A stretch of DNA of 64,000 bases. Origin: Coriaria nepalensis. Lineage: Eukaryota > Streptophyta > Magnoliopsida > Cucurbitales > Coriariaceae. Within the stretch, counting starts at the first letter, position 1. The number at the start of each line of letters is the position of its first letter. Below are positions 1 through 10,796 of the stretch, piece after piece. The stretch is taken from assembly GCA_027186245.1 (NCBI GenBank), contig CP114481.1:58040569-58104568 (forward strand), written 5' to 3'. The notes under the pieces were generated by a model. It was given only the letters and a program-made list of their open reading frames with translations. It made no database searches and was not told where the DNA came from. Both the position numbers and the translations under genes were made by a program.

Positions 1-796
1 GCCATTACGATGTCCTCCTATGCAAGCGAAGCCATGGAAGCTTATAGAAGTAATCTAATCCATAAAAATATTTATTTGTTTATATATATATATATATATA
101 TAAAGGGGTTATTCTGAAAGGCAAAAGGCAAAGAAATTTTGTCGTTGCATGTAAAAGTTTCTTCTCCCACTTTAGTATTTGTCTATTTGATGGTCCTACA
201 TATATAAAAAGGACCCAATTTTCTTTTATTTTATTTTATTAATTAATCTCTCTACCTTATTTGTCAAATGGCAAGAGTGCTTCATCATTCACCAATATCA
301 TTCCTTATAAAAAAATCATTAAAAAAAAAGTAAAGAAGCCCCATCCTTTATACATATTTATAATAATACAAGTATAGATAGTTGAAAGAGTAGTTCCCCA
401 TAATTTCAGTTTATACCTCTAGCAAGAAAGCTCAATCTAGTGGGCTATTTAGGTAAACCCCATAAAATCAAATTCCTTTTTTTTTCAAGTATCTCTAAAC
501 TAATGATGAGTAGAACGTCTTACCATGAAAAAGATTCCCGAAAAAAAAAGAAAAGAAAAGGATCTTTCACTATCATGAATCTTAACCCATTTTAATCTTC
601 CTCTTCGATAAACAGACATTCCACTACTGTTGGTCAAATGGGTTTCTGTCGTAAGTTGTGTTTTCATTGAAACTAAAAGCAAGGATGAGAGGATATGAAA
701 TGAGATTTTCGTTATTAACTGATCTAAGAATCACCGATACAACTGTAGTGCGAAAATGAGAGGGAAATTACCAAAACATAATAAAGATGTACAGAC
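1..796. other. left-edge intergenic flank
   Basis: AT-rich DNA downstream of the TATA gene, which lies on the minus strand. A (TA)n microsatellite lies at about 83-102. I see no open frame with family similarity and no RNA gene. Confidence 0.6.
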
Positions 797-2344
797 TCAA
801 ACACTCTCCGTTGAACTTGATGATACCTTGACATCTTCTTGTTTCACCTCTTCACTCACTGCTGTCGGCTTTTCAACAGACGTCTCACTGATAGAATCTG
901 GTTCTTTCTTCAGCTCGGATTCAAATTCCTTAGCAGCCTGCAGATATCAATAGGACCGAAATCAATACCTGTTTAGTCATTCAAGTTTTTTTTCAATGGG
1001 AGAGAGCAAAGTAGAAACTGGAGGTGAGTATAACTATTCCTTGATACTTGATCAATAGAAGACAATAATAAGCTTTACGATCAAGTAAATCCAAATTTTT
1101 TATGGAATTACAAAAGAGAAAGCATAAGGTGAAAATGGATTGAGAAGGAAGATTTTAAAAGATAGGTATAGAGATAGACTCATATAGCAGGCCTTTTTAG
1201 CATATTGGTAACATCACAAAACAGCAAGATGAAAATCAAAACAGGATTCAATAGGATTTGCTTTCTTCTTTCTCATATTGGTCCGTAGAATTTCAAGCGA
1301 TGTTCTATCTATGAGCTGATAACATGAGAGCAATCTCAAATACCCATACGGCTTGGAATACTACATAATTATTCAGTTAAGTAATATGATGGATTTATCA
1401 AGGGAAAGCATTTCAAAGCAATTTCAGTGAGATATGCAGAGCCTAATTCACCCTTCTTCAACAAAGTATGAAGCGGATACAAAAAGCTGGAAATTATTTA
1501 TCAGGTGCACTAGAAAACCCCTATAAAGTATTCCGAAGCAAGAAAATTCATGTACAATCCCTTGGATAAGTTTTCATCCCGTATAAGACCACAGAAACAG
1601 AGTGTTCTGACGAATTGGAGCAGAGTATAACACCATCTGCCTAATTCAATAACAAGGGCTTTAACCTGGTGAATCAATAGGTCCATATACTTTCAATGCT
1701 TGCTAGTCATGAAGTTGAACACTTACTAGTGAAGATACAAAGCATCAATTTCTAGTTCAGTATCGATAAAAATTGCATCCTTATCTGCAATCTATAAATG
1801 CATAAGCTATTGACTTTTTCCAATTCTATGCCGTAGTATGAATACACCATAGTATGAATACCGAGTCTGATTTCGAGAGAGAGGGAGAGAGACATGTAGA
1901 GCTCAATCAAAGTCAGATTTCTCAATTTTCAGAAACTAGAATAAAAAACCAAGAGAAAAAAAAAAGTCCATACTTTCTGAGTTTTCAAACGAACTAATTC
2001 AACCTACGTACCTGTTGAAAGCTCTTCACGGTTTTTCCGATACTCTTTCCGACTTCCGGCAGCTTCTTGGGACCAAAAACGAGAGCGGCAACACCAGCAA
2101 TAACAACAAGTTCAGGCACACCAAGACCAAACAAAGCGTTGCAAGTTAATTCATTTTGAGCTCTCTCTGTTCTGCTTCTAGTCCTTCGCAGAACAAGATC
2201 ACCTCTAATTGCTTCAGTTTTCTTCAACAAAGCTGAGCTGCCATTATTGGTGAAGAAAGTAGAGCTGGAGGAAGAAAAAGGGAGGGAAAGAGAAGGTCTC
2301 GGAATCAAAGAAGTGAAGGATAAAGTTAGAGATGAGATCTCCAT
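797..2344 (-). CDS. TATA: Sec-independent (Tat) translocase TATA, chloroplast (Tha4-type)
   Basis: Two exons on the minus strand: 2344-2012 and 937-797, joined in phase 0 with a GTACGT donor and a TGCAG acceptor, giving 157 aa. The first ATG is at 2344; an upstream in-frame GTG is not a eukaryotic start. The first ~70 residues are rich in Ser/Thr/Arg with few acids, like a plastid transit peptide. Then comes the TatA core: FGLGVPEL with the conserved Glu, a hydrophobic span (VVIAGVAALVFG), the PKKLPEVGKSIG hinge and an amphipathic helix ending FQQAAKEFESEL. The tail is acidic and Ser-rich. Known role of the family: TatA/Tha4 oligomerises with HCF106 and cpTatC to move folded twin-arginine proteins into the thylakoid lumen. 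Length fits Tha4. It starts 200 bp from the divergent PPR gene. Confidence 0.93.
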
Positions 2345-2544
2345 GGTCGTCACAAGAAAGTCTCAATTTTCTGGGGGTTTTTTCCCTTTTTTTTTTTTGT
2401 GCTTTTGTGGTTTCTAGATTTTTCTATGTTTTTGGGATTTAACGAAACTTTAAATATATATACTTAAGGGGGAAAAAAAAAAACAGAGCTTGAATAAAAA
2501 CGCCACCTTTTTGGAATGACAGAGTTCTTAATAGAAAATCCCAC
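2345..2544. promoter_or_regulatory. divergent promoter between TATA and the PPR gene
   Basis: Only 200 bp separate the two outward-facing ATGs (2344 minus, 2545 plus). The stretch holds a poly-T/poly-A run and a TATATATA-like segment near 2453-2462. Both genes must share this DNA for initiation. Activity is inferred. Confidence 0.5.
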
Positions 2545-3993
2545 ATGCACCTTATACCAAGGCTGAAGTGCCTAACTCTCTTATACAACATCCCCACCTT
2601 TTCCATACACCAACTCAAGCAAATTCACGCTCAGTTGATCACTAATGGCATCAAACAGCCCTCCCTTTATGCCCAGTTGATCGAGCACTACTGTGTTATC
2701 TCTTCCACACAAAGCATCCACCATGCCCATTTAATATCCCTACATTCTAACCAACCAGAACCATTTCTCTTGAACACTTTGATAAGATGCCTCCCACCTA
2801 AAGAATCCATGATGCTTTTCTCCAACCGAATTTCAGTGGGTGAGTTGTCGTTCGAAGATTTCGCCTACATATTTGTTCTTGGAGCTTGTGCTCGCTCACC
2901 TTCAATACCAACTATATTGTTTGGAAGACAACTTCATTGCCGGATTATAAAATGTGGGTTTGTGTCGAATAGTGGGGTTCAAACCACCACAATTCATTTT
3001 TATGCGAGCAACAAGGATATTGAGGTAGCACGAAAGGTGTTCGATGAAATGCCTGTGAAAAAGATTCCGACATGGAATGCAATGATTAAAGGGTATTCTT
3101 CACAAGAAAAAGGAGAGAAATGTTCTCTTGAAGCGATGCTGTTGTTGAAGGCCATGTTGGTTGATGCTTCTAGGGTAAAACCAACAGATACTACAATGGT
3201 TTGCATTCTTTCTGCTGCATCTCAATTGGGTATTTTTGAAACAGGTGCTTGCATTCATGGATACTTAGAGAAGATAATTGATGTTTCTGATCAATATGAT
3301 GTGTTTATAGGCACCAGCCTTGTTGATATGTACTCAAAATGTGGGTGTCTAGACAGTGCTTTATCTTGTTTTAACCGAACAGAACGGAAAAATGTGCTGA
3401 CTTGGACTGCATTGTTAACTGGATTAGCCTTTCACGGAAAGGCGAAACAAGCATTGGAGCTTTTAGATGCGATGAGGGGTAATGGTGTTAAACCAAATGA
3501 AGTCACATTCACTAGCTTGTTTTCAGCTTGTTGCCATTCGGGGCTTATTGAAGAAGGTCTCTATTTATTCCACAAAATGGAGAGTGAATTTAATGTTAAG
3601 CCTCAGATGCAACACTACGGCTGCATTGTGGACCTTCTGGGCCGAGCCGGGCACTTGAAAGAAGCTTATGAATTTATAACAAGGATGTCGGCCCCACCAC
3701 CCGATGCCATCTTGTGGAGGAGTTTGGTAACTGCATGCAGAGTTCATGGGGATGTTGTGATGGGAGAAAAGGTGGGAAAGCTTCTCCTGAAGCTAGAGAC
3801 GGAAAAGGGGTATGCGAATTTGACATGTAAAAAAAGCGAGGACTATGTTGCTTTGTCAAATATATATGCATGGGCCGAAAGATGGGAGGATGTGGAGATG
3901 GTAAGAGAGGAGATGCAGTTTAGAGGCATTGAGAACAAAGCTGGTTATAGTTCGGTACAAACTAGTAGCAGGAAGTTCTTGGATGGACTGTAG
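2545..3993 (+). CDS. PLS-class pentatricopeptide repeat protein
   Basis: Intronless frame of 482 aa with a true ATG, as is usual for plant PPR genes. The N-terminus carries an HQLKQIHAQLITNG-type opening typical of PLS proteins. Degenerate 31-36-residue repeats follow, for example DVFIGTSLVDMYSKCG and NVLTWTALLTGLAFHGK with GVKPNEVTFTSLFSACC. An E-like domain follows (LWRSLVTACRVHGD, then YVALSNIYAWAERWEDV). The protein ends soon after RGIENKAGYSSV, so no DYW deaminase domain is present. Family role: sequence-specific RNA binding in chloroplasts or mitochondria, often C-to-U editing with a partner supplying DYW. Target and organelle cannot be read from sequence. No frameshift or stop is seen. 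Confidence 0.88.
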   Translation: MHLIPRLKCLTLLYNIPTFSIHQLKQIHAQLITNGIKQPSLYAQLIEHYCVISSTQSIHHAHLISLHSNQPEPFLLNTLIRCLPPKESMMLFSNRISVGELSFEDFAYIFVLGACARSPSIPTILFGRQLHCRIIKCGFVSNSGVQTTTIHFYASNKDIEVARKVFDEMPVKKIPTWNAMIKGYSSQEKGEKCSLEAMLLLKAMLVDASRVKPTDTTMVCILSAASQLGIFETGACIHGYLEKIIDVSDQYDVFIGTSLVDMYSKCGCLDSALSCFNRTERKNVLTWTALLTGLAFHGKAKQALELLDAMRGNGVKPNEVTFTSLFSACCHSGLIEEGLYLFHKMESEFNVKPQMQHYGCIVDLLGRAGHLKEAYEFITRMSAPPPDAILWRSLVTACRVHGDVVMGEKVGKLLLKLETEKGYANLTCKKSEDYVALSNIYAWAERWEDVEMVREEMQFRGIENKAGYSSVQTSSRKFLDGL

Positions 3994-4550
3994 ATAGACA
4001 CAAACTGTAAGTCATATCGACGCTACTATACAATCTATTTTGCTTAGTTTCATGTATATATTATTCATTTCTAGAATTTTTTTACTGGAAAATTAGAGTT
4101 TTTCATGTGGATATTGTATTAAGATTGCAGAAATCTCACCAATAGGTCCAATACTATGAACCTGCCATTTCTTTTTCTTTTTCCGAATTCATCGATCTAG
4201 TGGGGTGAAAAACTTGATGATTATTTCATACCTATGTGGTATTATTCTGATCAAGCAAAATCATAAATAAACCTTTTTCAAAGGACTATGCTGAAAATGA
4301 AAGTGAAGGTTGAAACTCAATAACAGAGGAGCATGCAGAGAGGAACAACATTAAAAAATTGATTGACTTGATCTGTACAAAAAGTTATAGCCTATAGAGA
4401 TTAAATAAACAGAAAAGCTACTTAGAATCAGTTACAAGCCTAAAAAGGCAAGATGATTCCAGTATTTCTGATGCATCAGATAAAAACCTACTGATAGCAC
4501 TACTACTATTAGTGTTGTGTTTCTTACAACTCGGATCACCATCATAACTA
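3994..4550. other. convergent intergenic region (PPR 3' / bZIP 3')
   Basis: AT-rich stretch between two convergent genes holding their 3' UTRs. No coding or RNA feature is seen. Confidence 0.5.
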
Positions 4551-4814
4551 CTATCCATCGGAGCGGGTACCACAAGAGCTTACGCCCGCACAGATCCGTT
4601 TCTGCAGATGCTCCAAGCTTGCTACTCGCTTCAGTGAAGCTGCTGTTCTTTGCATATTACTATTCTCCAACAAATTCTCAACAGACGGAACGCTGACCAG
4701 ACCATAGTTGACTCCACCAAGGTCATGAGTAGGAACAGCTGCATCTGTCGAGACAGTCTCGGAAGGGCTTCTATCAAATGATGCCATGTCAGTTGATATC
4801 TCAGAGAAGGTGAG
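4551..4814 (-). pseudogene. conserved bZIP63 C-terminal coding segment beyond the early stop
   Basis: In-frame continuation of the last bZIP exon after the TAA at 4815-4817: 87 codons to TAG at 4551-4553. It keeps a SEIST-like start, a DRSPSETVSTDAAVP stretch and the RTAASLKRVASLEHLQKRI tail seen in bZIP63 homologues. It would be translated only by readthrough, so here it behaves as 3' UTR. Preservation suggests a recent stop or a base error in the assembly. Confidence 0.65.
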
Positions 4815-6127
4815 TTACTTGGGGTTCAGACCGATATTCCGTTTGACTGTTTCCTCAGCTATACTTATCTGGAAAATTCCACCATCATATAGTGAGAGAG
4901 AAATTAAAAAAAATAAAATTGTGATTGATCTTTGATAACTACTTCCATTACCTTAGCACTCAATGTTTCCATATCTGCTTTTATAATTCTATTGTTAACA
5001 GAGGCTTCTTTGTACTTGTGATTTATCTCACTGAGGCGTGTTAACAGGGTAGCATTTTCAGCCCTCAGCTGAGCAACCTATCAAGAAATGGATTTATGAT
5101 GAAGTGTTTCAACAAAGCCAAGCATTATGGAATAAAGGAATAAGAAAGGAAGTAGCCATACCTGTGTCTCAAGCTCGGTCAGAAGTGCCTGCTTTCTTTT
5201 TCTCGAGCGCCTAGCCGATTCTCTATTTGAAAGCATTCTGAGAAAATCACAATTTCTTCTATAAAAGTATGAAAGGGCAGAATTCCAACATGAAGTTAGA
5301 TGCTGATTGACTAAATAGTAAAAACATCATATTTGTTTACCTTCTTACACGTTTTACATCGGCAGCAGGGTTCCCGCTCTGATCTGTTGTCTCCATTTGT
5401 CCGTTGACTTCCTCGTCATCCTCGGACAGTTCTCTCGATGAAGATGCTCTTGTGTTTGACCTCATTGGGACCACTGATGTTTTAGGCATAGCATGTGTTG
5501 AATCAGTAAGGGTTCCTACATGAGAATTTACAGCACCGATGAGGGAAAACAAGAACTGAAGAAGACTCTTTTAATATTAAGATTTCATTTGCTAAACTAT
5601 TTGCGCACCTTTCTTTGAAGGAGGCTGAGTTCCAACCTGTGATCCATTATCATCAGCTAAACAAGAAGAATCTTGAGCTTTCAAAAAAGATCCCTGTATT
5701 TAGCATCCATAAACCATGATTAAGCCCCATTAATCCTTGTTTGCCTAAAACTTAAACATAGAGCCATAGAAAACTAAAACATATAAATATTTACCCGAGA
5801 CAATGCGACGGCAGCACAAGCGAGGTGGAGCTGGTTCTTGAGGAAAGCCAGATACTTGTCGGAATCCATGCGAATATTCCGAGATCCCGGCCCGGAATAT
5901 GTCGACGTGGACGTTGTAGAAGTTACGCTAGTACTGGTATTATGACCTTGTTTGGAAGACAACTCGCCGTCGATAATCTCAACGATGGCGTCGTTGCATT
6001 GATCATGAGAAGTTTGACTTTGACCAGAGGCTGTGATTGAAGCAGCCTCCTTCAAGAACATCTTGAACGCCCATTCAGATTCGCTGCGACGTAGTTTTGA
6101 AGATTCCTCCTCGGATTCACCTGCCAT
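4815..6127 (-). CDS. bZIP63: group C bZIP transcription factor (bZIP63/CPRF2 type) with early stop
   Basis: Six exons on the minus strand: 6127-5795, 5693-5609, 5515-5341, 5237-5162, 5077-4952, 4868-4815, in frame throughout (282 aa). The start is the ATG at 6127. The N-terminus has the SESEWAFKMFLKEA motif of group C bZIPs, then a YLAFLKNQLHLACAAVAL segment. An acidic SEDDEEVNG stretch precedes the basic region NRESARRSRKRKQ. A leucine zipper follows across exons 4-6, ending AEETVKRNIGLNPK. A TAA at 4815-4817 then ends the frame. The same frame continues without another stop to TAG at 4551-4553 and encodes the conserved tail (RVASLEHLQKRI). Family role: nuclear homo/heterodimer binding ACGT/C-box elements in the low-energy response, regulated in Arabidopsis by SnRK1. 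See findings for the stop. Confidence 0.85.
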
Positions 6128-7480
6128 TGTTGCTGTAGCTGAACTCACTGCTGAAGCAGTTCTCGTTGAGCACCAAACCTGGTTCGACAGCTCGTCCAAT
6201 ATATAACTTATTTTCCACGACGTTTGATTTATTATTATATTATTATTATTATTTATAGCTGAACTTTTCGGGCAAAGTGGATAAGGTTTGAACGTACGTA
6301 TGAGGTGTACTGAGGTTATTTTGGGAATTTAGTCACCTTAAAATATAGTAGAACCCGTAATTAATTTTATTTTTTTGTCGGAATTTGGCAATTGATTAAA
6401 TTGAATATCATTATCTTCCGAATCAGATCATAGTCATAACAGTTGGACAAAATCTTAACCGATTCCTAAGGAAAAAATGTGTTTGATTCAAAAATTTAAC
6501 TTCAAATTTTAACGGTATATCAATTTAGTCGATACCTATAAAATAAAAAATAATATTGGATTAAAAAAAACACATATTTCAATAAATGAAAAAATAATAA
6601 TAATAATAATAATAATAAAGTAAAGTAAAGTGTAAAGTAATCCTTAATATTCTTCTTTTTGTCCAATGGCCAACGGTGACTTTTCCAACTTGGCATGGGC
6701 TTTTTTCAGAGAAGACAGTCGATTTGTCTGCCAAGTGGCTCTCAGACAGTGGGCCCAGTGTGAGGTGACGAGTCGATTGGATTGTGGATAGACCTAATTT
6801 CACTATCCCAACACTGAATAGTGGGCCATCGTGTCTCCAGGATGGGCCGGGGGCCCTATGCACTTTTCTAAAGTCTTCATCTCCCTTATAAAGGTACCGA
6901 CCGTCCGATGTAGCTTGATCGACGACTGGCTGAGACAGACTGCAGATTTAGTAATAATCCAAGGTGGACAATTCACGGTGGGCCTGGAATCTCATCCGAA
7001 GAAGTTAGCTTCACAAGCCCAATTCATAAAAAGCATTTTTGGGCTTAATTTTTGCAAGCCCACTTCATAAAGGTAAAAGCACTTGCTAAAGTGAAGATGA
7101 AGGTAGTAATTGAAAAAAGAAAAAAGAATGAACACTTTACTTTATTGAAGTCTTAAGCTATCCCATCTCAATACTCAATACTCAAAGTGACAAATCAACC
7201 AAGCAGGCACGTGTCATTTCACTTACTTCTAGATCTGTTTATCTATTATAATCTGTATTTATTTCCAATCATAATTATTAATCTTTTTCGTAAATAAAAA
7301 GTTACCCAATTGACTTTATTCTTATGAATTGTCTATCATTCTGTTTTTTAATTTTTTTTTTTTTTTTTTATAATCAAAATATCTTTTTGACGCAGCAGAT
7401 CTATTGCCCCCCAAAAAGGGATGAAAAGAAAAAACGGAAAATGAAAAAGGGATTGGAAAAAGAGTGATCTTGTTTGTCTG
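6128..7480. other. intergenic region, bZIP and GME upstream DNA
   Basis: Shared upstream region of the divergent bZIP (-) and GME (+) genes. It contains a (TAA)n run near 6592-6620 and a poly-T run near 7354-7370. A G-box core CACGTG at 7208-7213 lies about 1 kb upstream of the GME ATG. Short open frames here have no family similarity that I recognise. Confidence 0.5.
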
Positions 7481-7499
7481 TACACTCAGTCCCCGACCC

Positions 7500-8187
7500 T
7501 ATTTATAGCGGGAGAGTTGCGATCTCAGGACCCACTGCATCCATCCAATTCAATTCAATTCAATTCAATTCAACTCAATTCTTTCTTCCTCTCTGTTTTC
7601 CAAGGAGGTTTTAGAGGCTTTTTAGGTGAATTTTCTCATCTGGGTTTTCTGCGTTTCCTCTCTCAAATTCATATACCCTGTTTCGCACTTCATTTCATTT
7701 CCATTGGTGTGTTGTGTTCTTCAGATTTTAACTTTTTTGTTTTTGTTTTTTGTTTTGGTCATTTGGTTGCTCTAATTGCTGACGTTTTTCTTGGGCTCTC
7801 TTATTTGTATGATTTTCTTTGGTATATTCTCTTTTGTGGTTTTAGGTGCTCAATTATTGTACTTTCTTTTCCTTTCTCTGTTCAAATGCTTCATTAGCAG
7901 CTTTGCAAATTTTTTCCCTGCCTATTCTTTTCGTTTCCCTTCTGAAAATTATAACTCTAAAATTGCAGCTTGATTGTAGCAAGTCCTGAAGCTACTTGCT
8001 AAAGTAAAGGTGTATGTCACTTCCTCTGTCGTAACTTCATATAACTAGATAATCTGTTGTTCTTCTTCCAGCTGTTTCTGTCATAATTCATTATAACTAG
8101 TAGTATATAATGTTTTCATGTCTAATTGCTGATGGCAATATGGAATCTCTTATTGGCTTTATGATAATTTTTTTTCAATTTCTGCAG
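7500..8187 (+). promoter_or_regulatory. GME TATA box, leader and leader intron
   Basis: TATTTATA at 7500-7507 is a likely TATA box. A pentanucleotide CAATT repeat lies at about 7546-7570 in the predicted leader. TCTGCAG ending at 8187, just 4 bases before the ATG, is a good 3' splice site, so a 5'-UTR intron probably spans most of about 7610-8187. The leader donor is not resolved. Confidence 0.5.
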
Positions 8188-8191
8188 AAAA

Positions 8192-9807
8192 ATGGGGCGT
8201 GCAGGTGAAGTCAACTATGGGGAATACACCTACCAGCAACTCGAGAGAGAACCTTACTGGCCATCAGAAAAGCTTAGAATCTCCATTACAGGGGCGGGTG
8301 GTTTTATCGCCTCTCACATTGCTCGAAGGTTGAACAGCGAGGGACATTACATCATTGCTTCTGACTGGAAGAAGAATGAACACATGCCCGAAGACATGTT
8401 CTGTAATGAATTCCATCTTGTTGATCTTAGAGTCATGGACAATTGCTTGAAGGTTACTAATGGAGTTGACCATGTCTTTAACCTTGCTGCTGATATGGGT
8501 GGCATGGGATTCATCCAGTCTAACCACTCTGTTATTATGTATAACAACACCATGATTAGCTTTAACATGCTTGAGGCTGCTCGCATCAATGGAGTTAAGA
8601 GGCCAGTTATCTTTTTTTTTGTATTTTTTGGTAATTAGGTTTATAGCTCAGAAGCTTGTTTAGATTATCATTTATATTTTATATCATTCCGGCAGGTTTT
8701 TCTATGCCTCTAGTGCTTGTATCTATCCTGAATTTAAGCAGCTGGAAACTAATGTGAGCTTGAAGGAGGCTGATGCCTGGCCAGCTGAGGTAAATTACTG
8801 TTAAGCATTTGTGATAATAACTTATAATACGTGTAATTGTGTTTGAATCTGATAATGGAGCTTATGATTTTCTTTCGGGTTTATAGCCACAGGATGCATA
8901 TGGCTTAGAGAAGCTTGCTACAGAGGAATTGTGCAAGCACTACACCAAAGATTTTGGTATTGAGTGCCGTATTGGTCGCTTCCATAACATTTATGGTCCT
9001 TTTGGGACATGGAAGGGTAAGGTCTCTCAATGTAACCAGAATTTACTTGTTTGTGTGGTTTAGTCACTTAATCGGGTTTCCTTAATCTCATTCTTACTCC
9101 TGTCATATGTGCCTAAATAGGTGGAAGAGAAAAGGCTCCTGCTGCTTTTTGCAGAAAGACTCTAACTTGCGTAAACAAGTTTGAAATGTGGGGAGATGGT
9201 CTTCAGACTCGATCCTTTACCTTCATCGATGAATGTGTTGAAGGTGTACTTAGGTAAGCCTTTTGATTTTTGATATTGTCATTTTCTAGTTTTTCCCGGT
9301 TTTGAATTTGAAGTTTACCAATTCGTTCATAGGTTGACAAAATCGGATTTCCGTGAGCCGGTAAACATTGGAAGTGATGAGATGGTTAGCATGAATGAAA
9401 TGGCAGAAATTGTACTTAGCTTTGAGAACAAGAATCTTCCGATTGAACACATTCCTGGTCCAGAAGGTGTGCGGGGTCGTAACTCAGACAACACGCTCAT
9501 CAAAGAGAAACTCGGCTGGGCCCCTACAATGAAACTCAAGGTAACTAAGTAACTAACTAACCATTGGACAAATTGGACATTCCAATTAAGATGGTTTCTT
9601 GATTCACTTTCCTTCACATTGGTCTCAGCTTGATATATTTTTTATTTGTAGGATGGGCTTAGAATTACCTACTTCTGGATCAAGGAGCAGATAGAGAAAG
9701 AGAAGGCTGATGGTATTGACCTGTCGGTTTATGGATCATCTAAGGTTGTGGGAACTCAAGCCCCGGTTCAACTTGGCTCACTCCGTGCAGCTGATGGAAA
9801 AGAGTAA
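8192..9807 (+). CDS. GME: GDP-mannose 3,5-epimerase
   Basis: Six coding exons: 8192-8601, 8696-8789, 8887-9016, 9121-9253, 9333-9540, 9652-9807; 376 aa, the family length. The protein is an extended SDR. The NAD-binding GAGGFIA is at residues 34-40. The catalytic Cys is in SSACIYPE (Cys145), and the YGLEK Tyr/Lys pair is near 173/177. RFHNIYGPFGTWKGGREKAPAAFC and the C-terminal VVGTQAPVQLGSLRAADGKE are nearly invariant in plants. Known reaction: cytosolic conversion of GDP-D-mannose to GDP-L-galactose (and GDP-L-gulose), the branch point to ascorbate and to L-galactose for cell walls. Intron 1 starts with GC (AG|GCCAGT) rather than GT. The gene is convergent with the aldo-keto reductase. Confidence 0.96.
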
Positions 9808-10796
9808 ATCGAATCAAATATAGATTGGTCTAGAGATTGCATCAATAAATGACAAGTTTCTGTAATTCTTTTTTTAGTACTAAATTTCAGCGTTTTATTA
9901 GAAGGAAATAACTGTTTTGAAAGCGGCTCTTAAGTCCGTCTGTTGTTGTTGTCTCCTAAGAGATATCGGAGCTATGAATCTGCTTTCTCCCTTTGTTTTC
10001 TAGATTTTTTTGCATTTGGTTTTAATTCTTATGTTGTAACTTGCACAGTAGCTTTCAATGAAACTTGTGCGCGAAATAAGTTCTATATCAAGTCTTGATA
10101 AAAATAGCTGCTTTATTACTTCTTTGCTTGCAAAGGTTATATATTGCAGTGAAAGACATTGATTTGTTATCGGTTTCCTGATAAAGCTTGTTACTTAAAG
10201 CCATAAGATACTAAAGTAAGGCATTGGCAATATCTCCTTTCCTCTCTACTAGGATTTAGGAGCATCTTCCCTCACATTTGGTGTCTGAAATTTCTTCAGA
10301 AGATAGTATTATTGACCTGTTTGATGCAGCAGGCTCGCTAGAAAACAGAGGGAGCCTCAAAAAAGTGAGCCAAAATTTCTGTCATCACATTGCCCTTTTC
10401 TTTGTTCATTGTCCCTTTTTTTTTTTGTTCATTGTCCTTTTCTTTATTGTTCATTATCTGAGTGATTGAGCAACTGACTTGACAAATTTGCATGTGATGC
10501 TTCTGCACGAAAAGCCCTTTGAGGCTTCAGAACTGATAAACGCATGGTATGGATATGGCTCTATGGAATTATGGATCACACAGACATTTGCTCTGCACTT
10601 CAACATGCTCTTTTTATCTCTTTATTTTTGTTACGATACACCTACAAAGAAAGAAACTCTCTTTCCTTTCAAATTGTTCCGAAAAATCCAACAGAATCGT
10701 TATTAAGACGAGATAACACAATCATATTATCTAGCTATAGCAAAAGACACAACCACACATAGGACTCTGGCAAGATTTTCCAATTCCTGGACCCAC
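9808..10796. other. convergent intergenic region (GME / aldo-keto reductase)
   Basis: 3' UTRs and spacer between convergent genes. Short open frames at 10278-10762 are AT-rich and show no domain. Nothing else is seen. Confidence 0.5.

Noticed and set aside
7517..7973. Open frames in the GME leader region
   Set aside because: They span the predicted leader and its intron, are T-rich and Phe/Leu-rich by composition, and lack family similarity.
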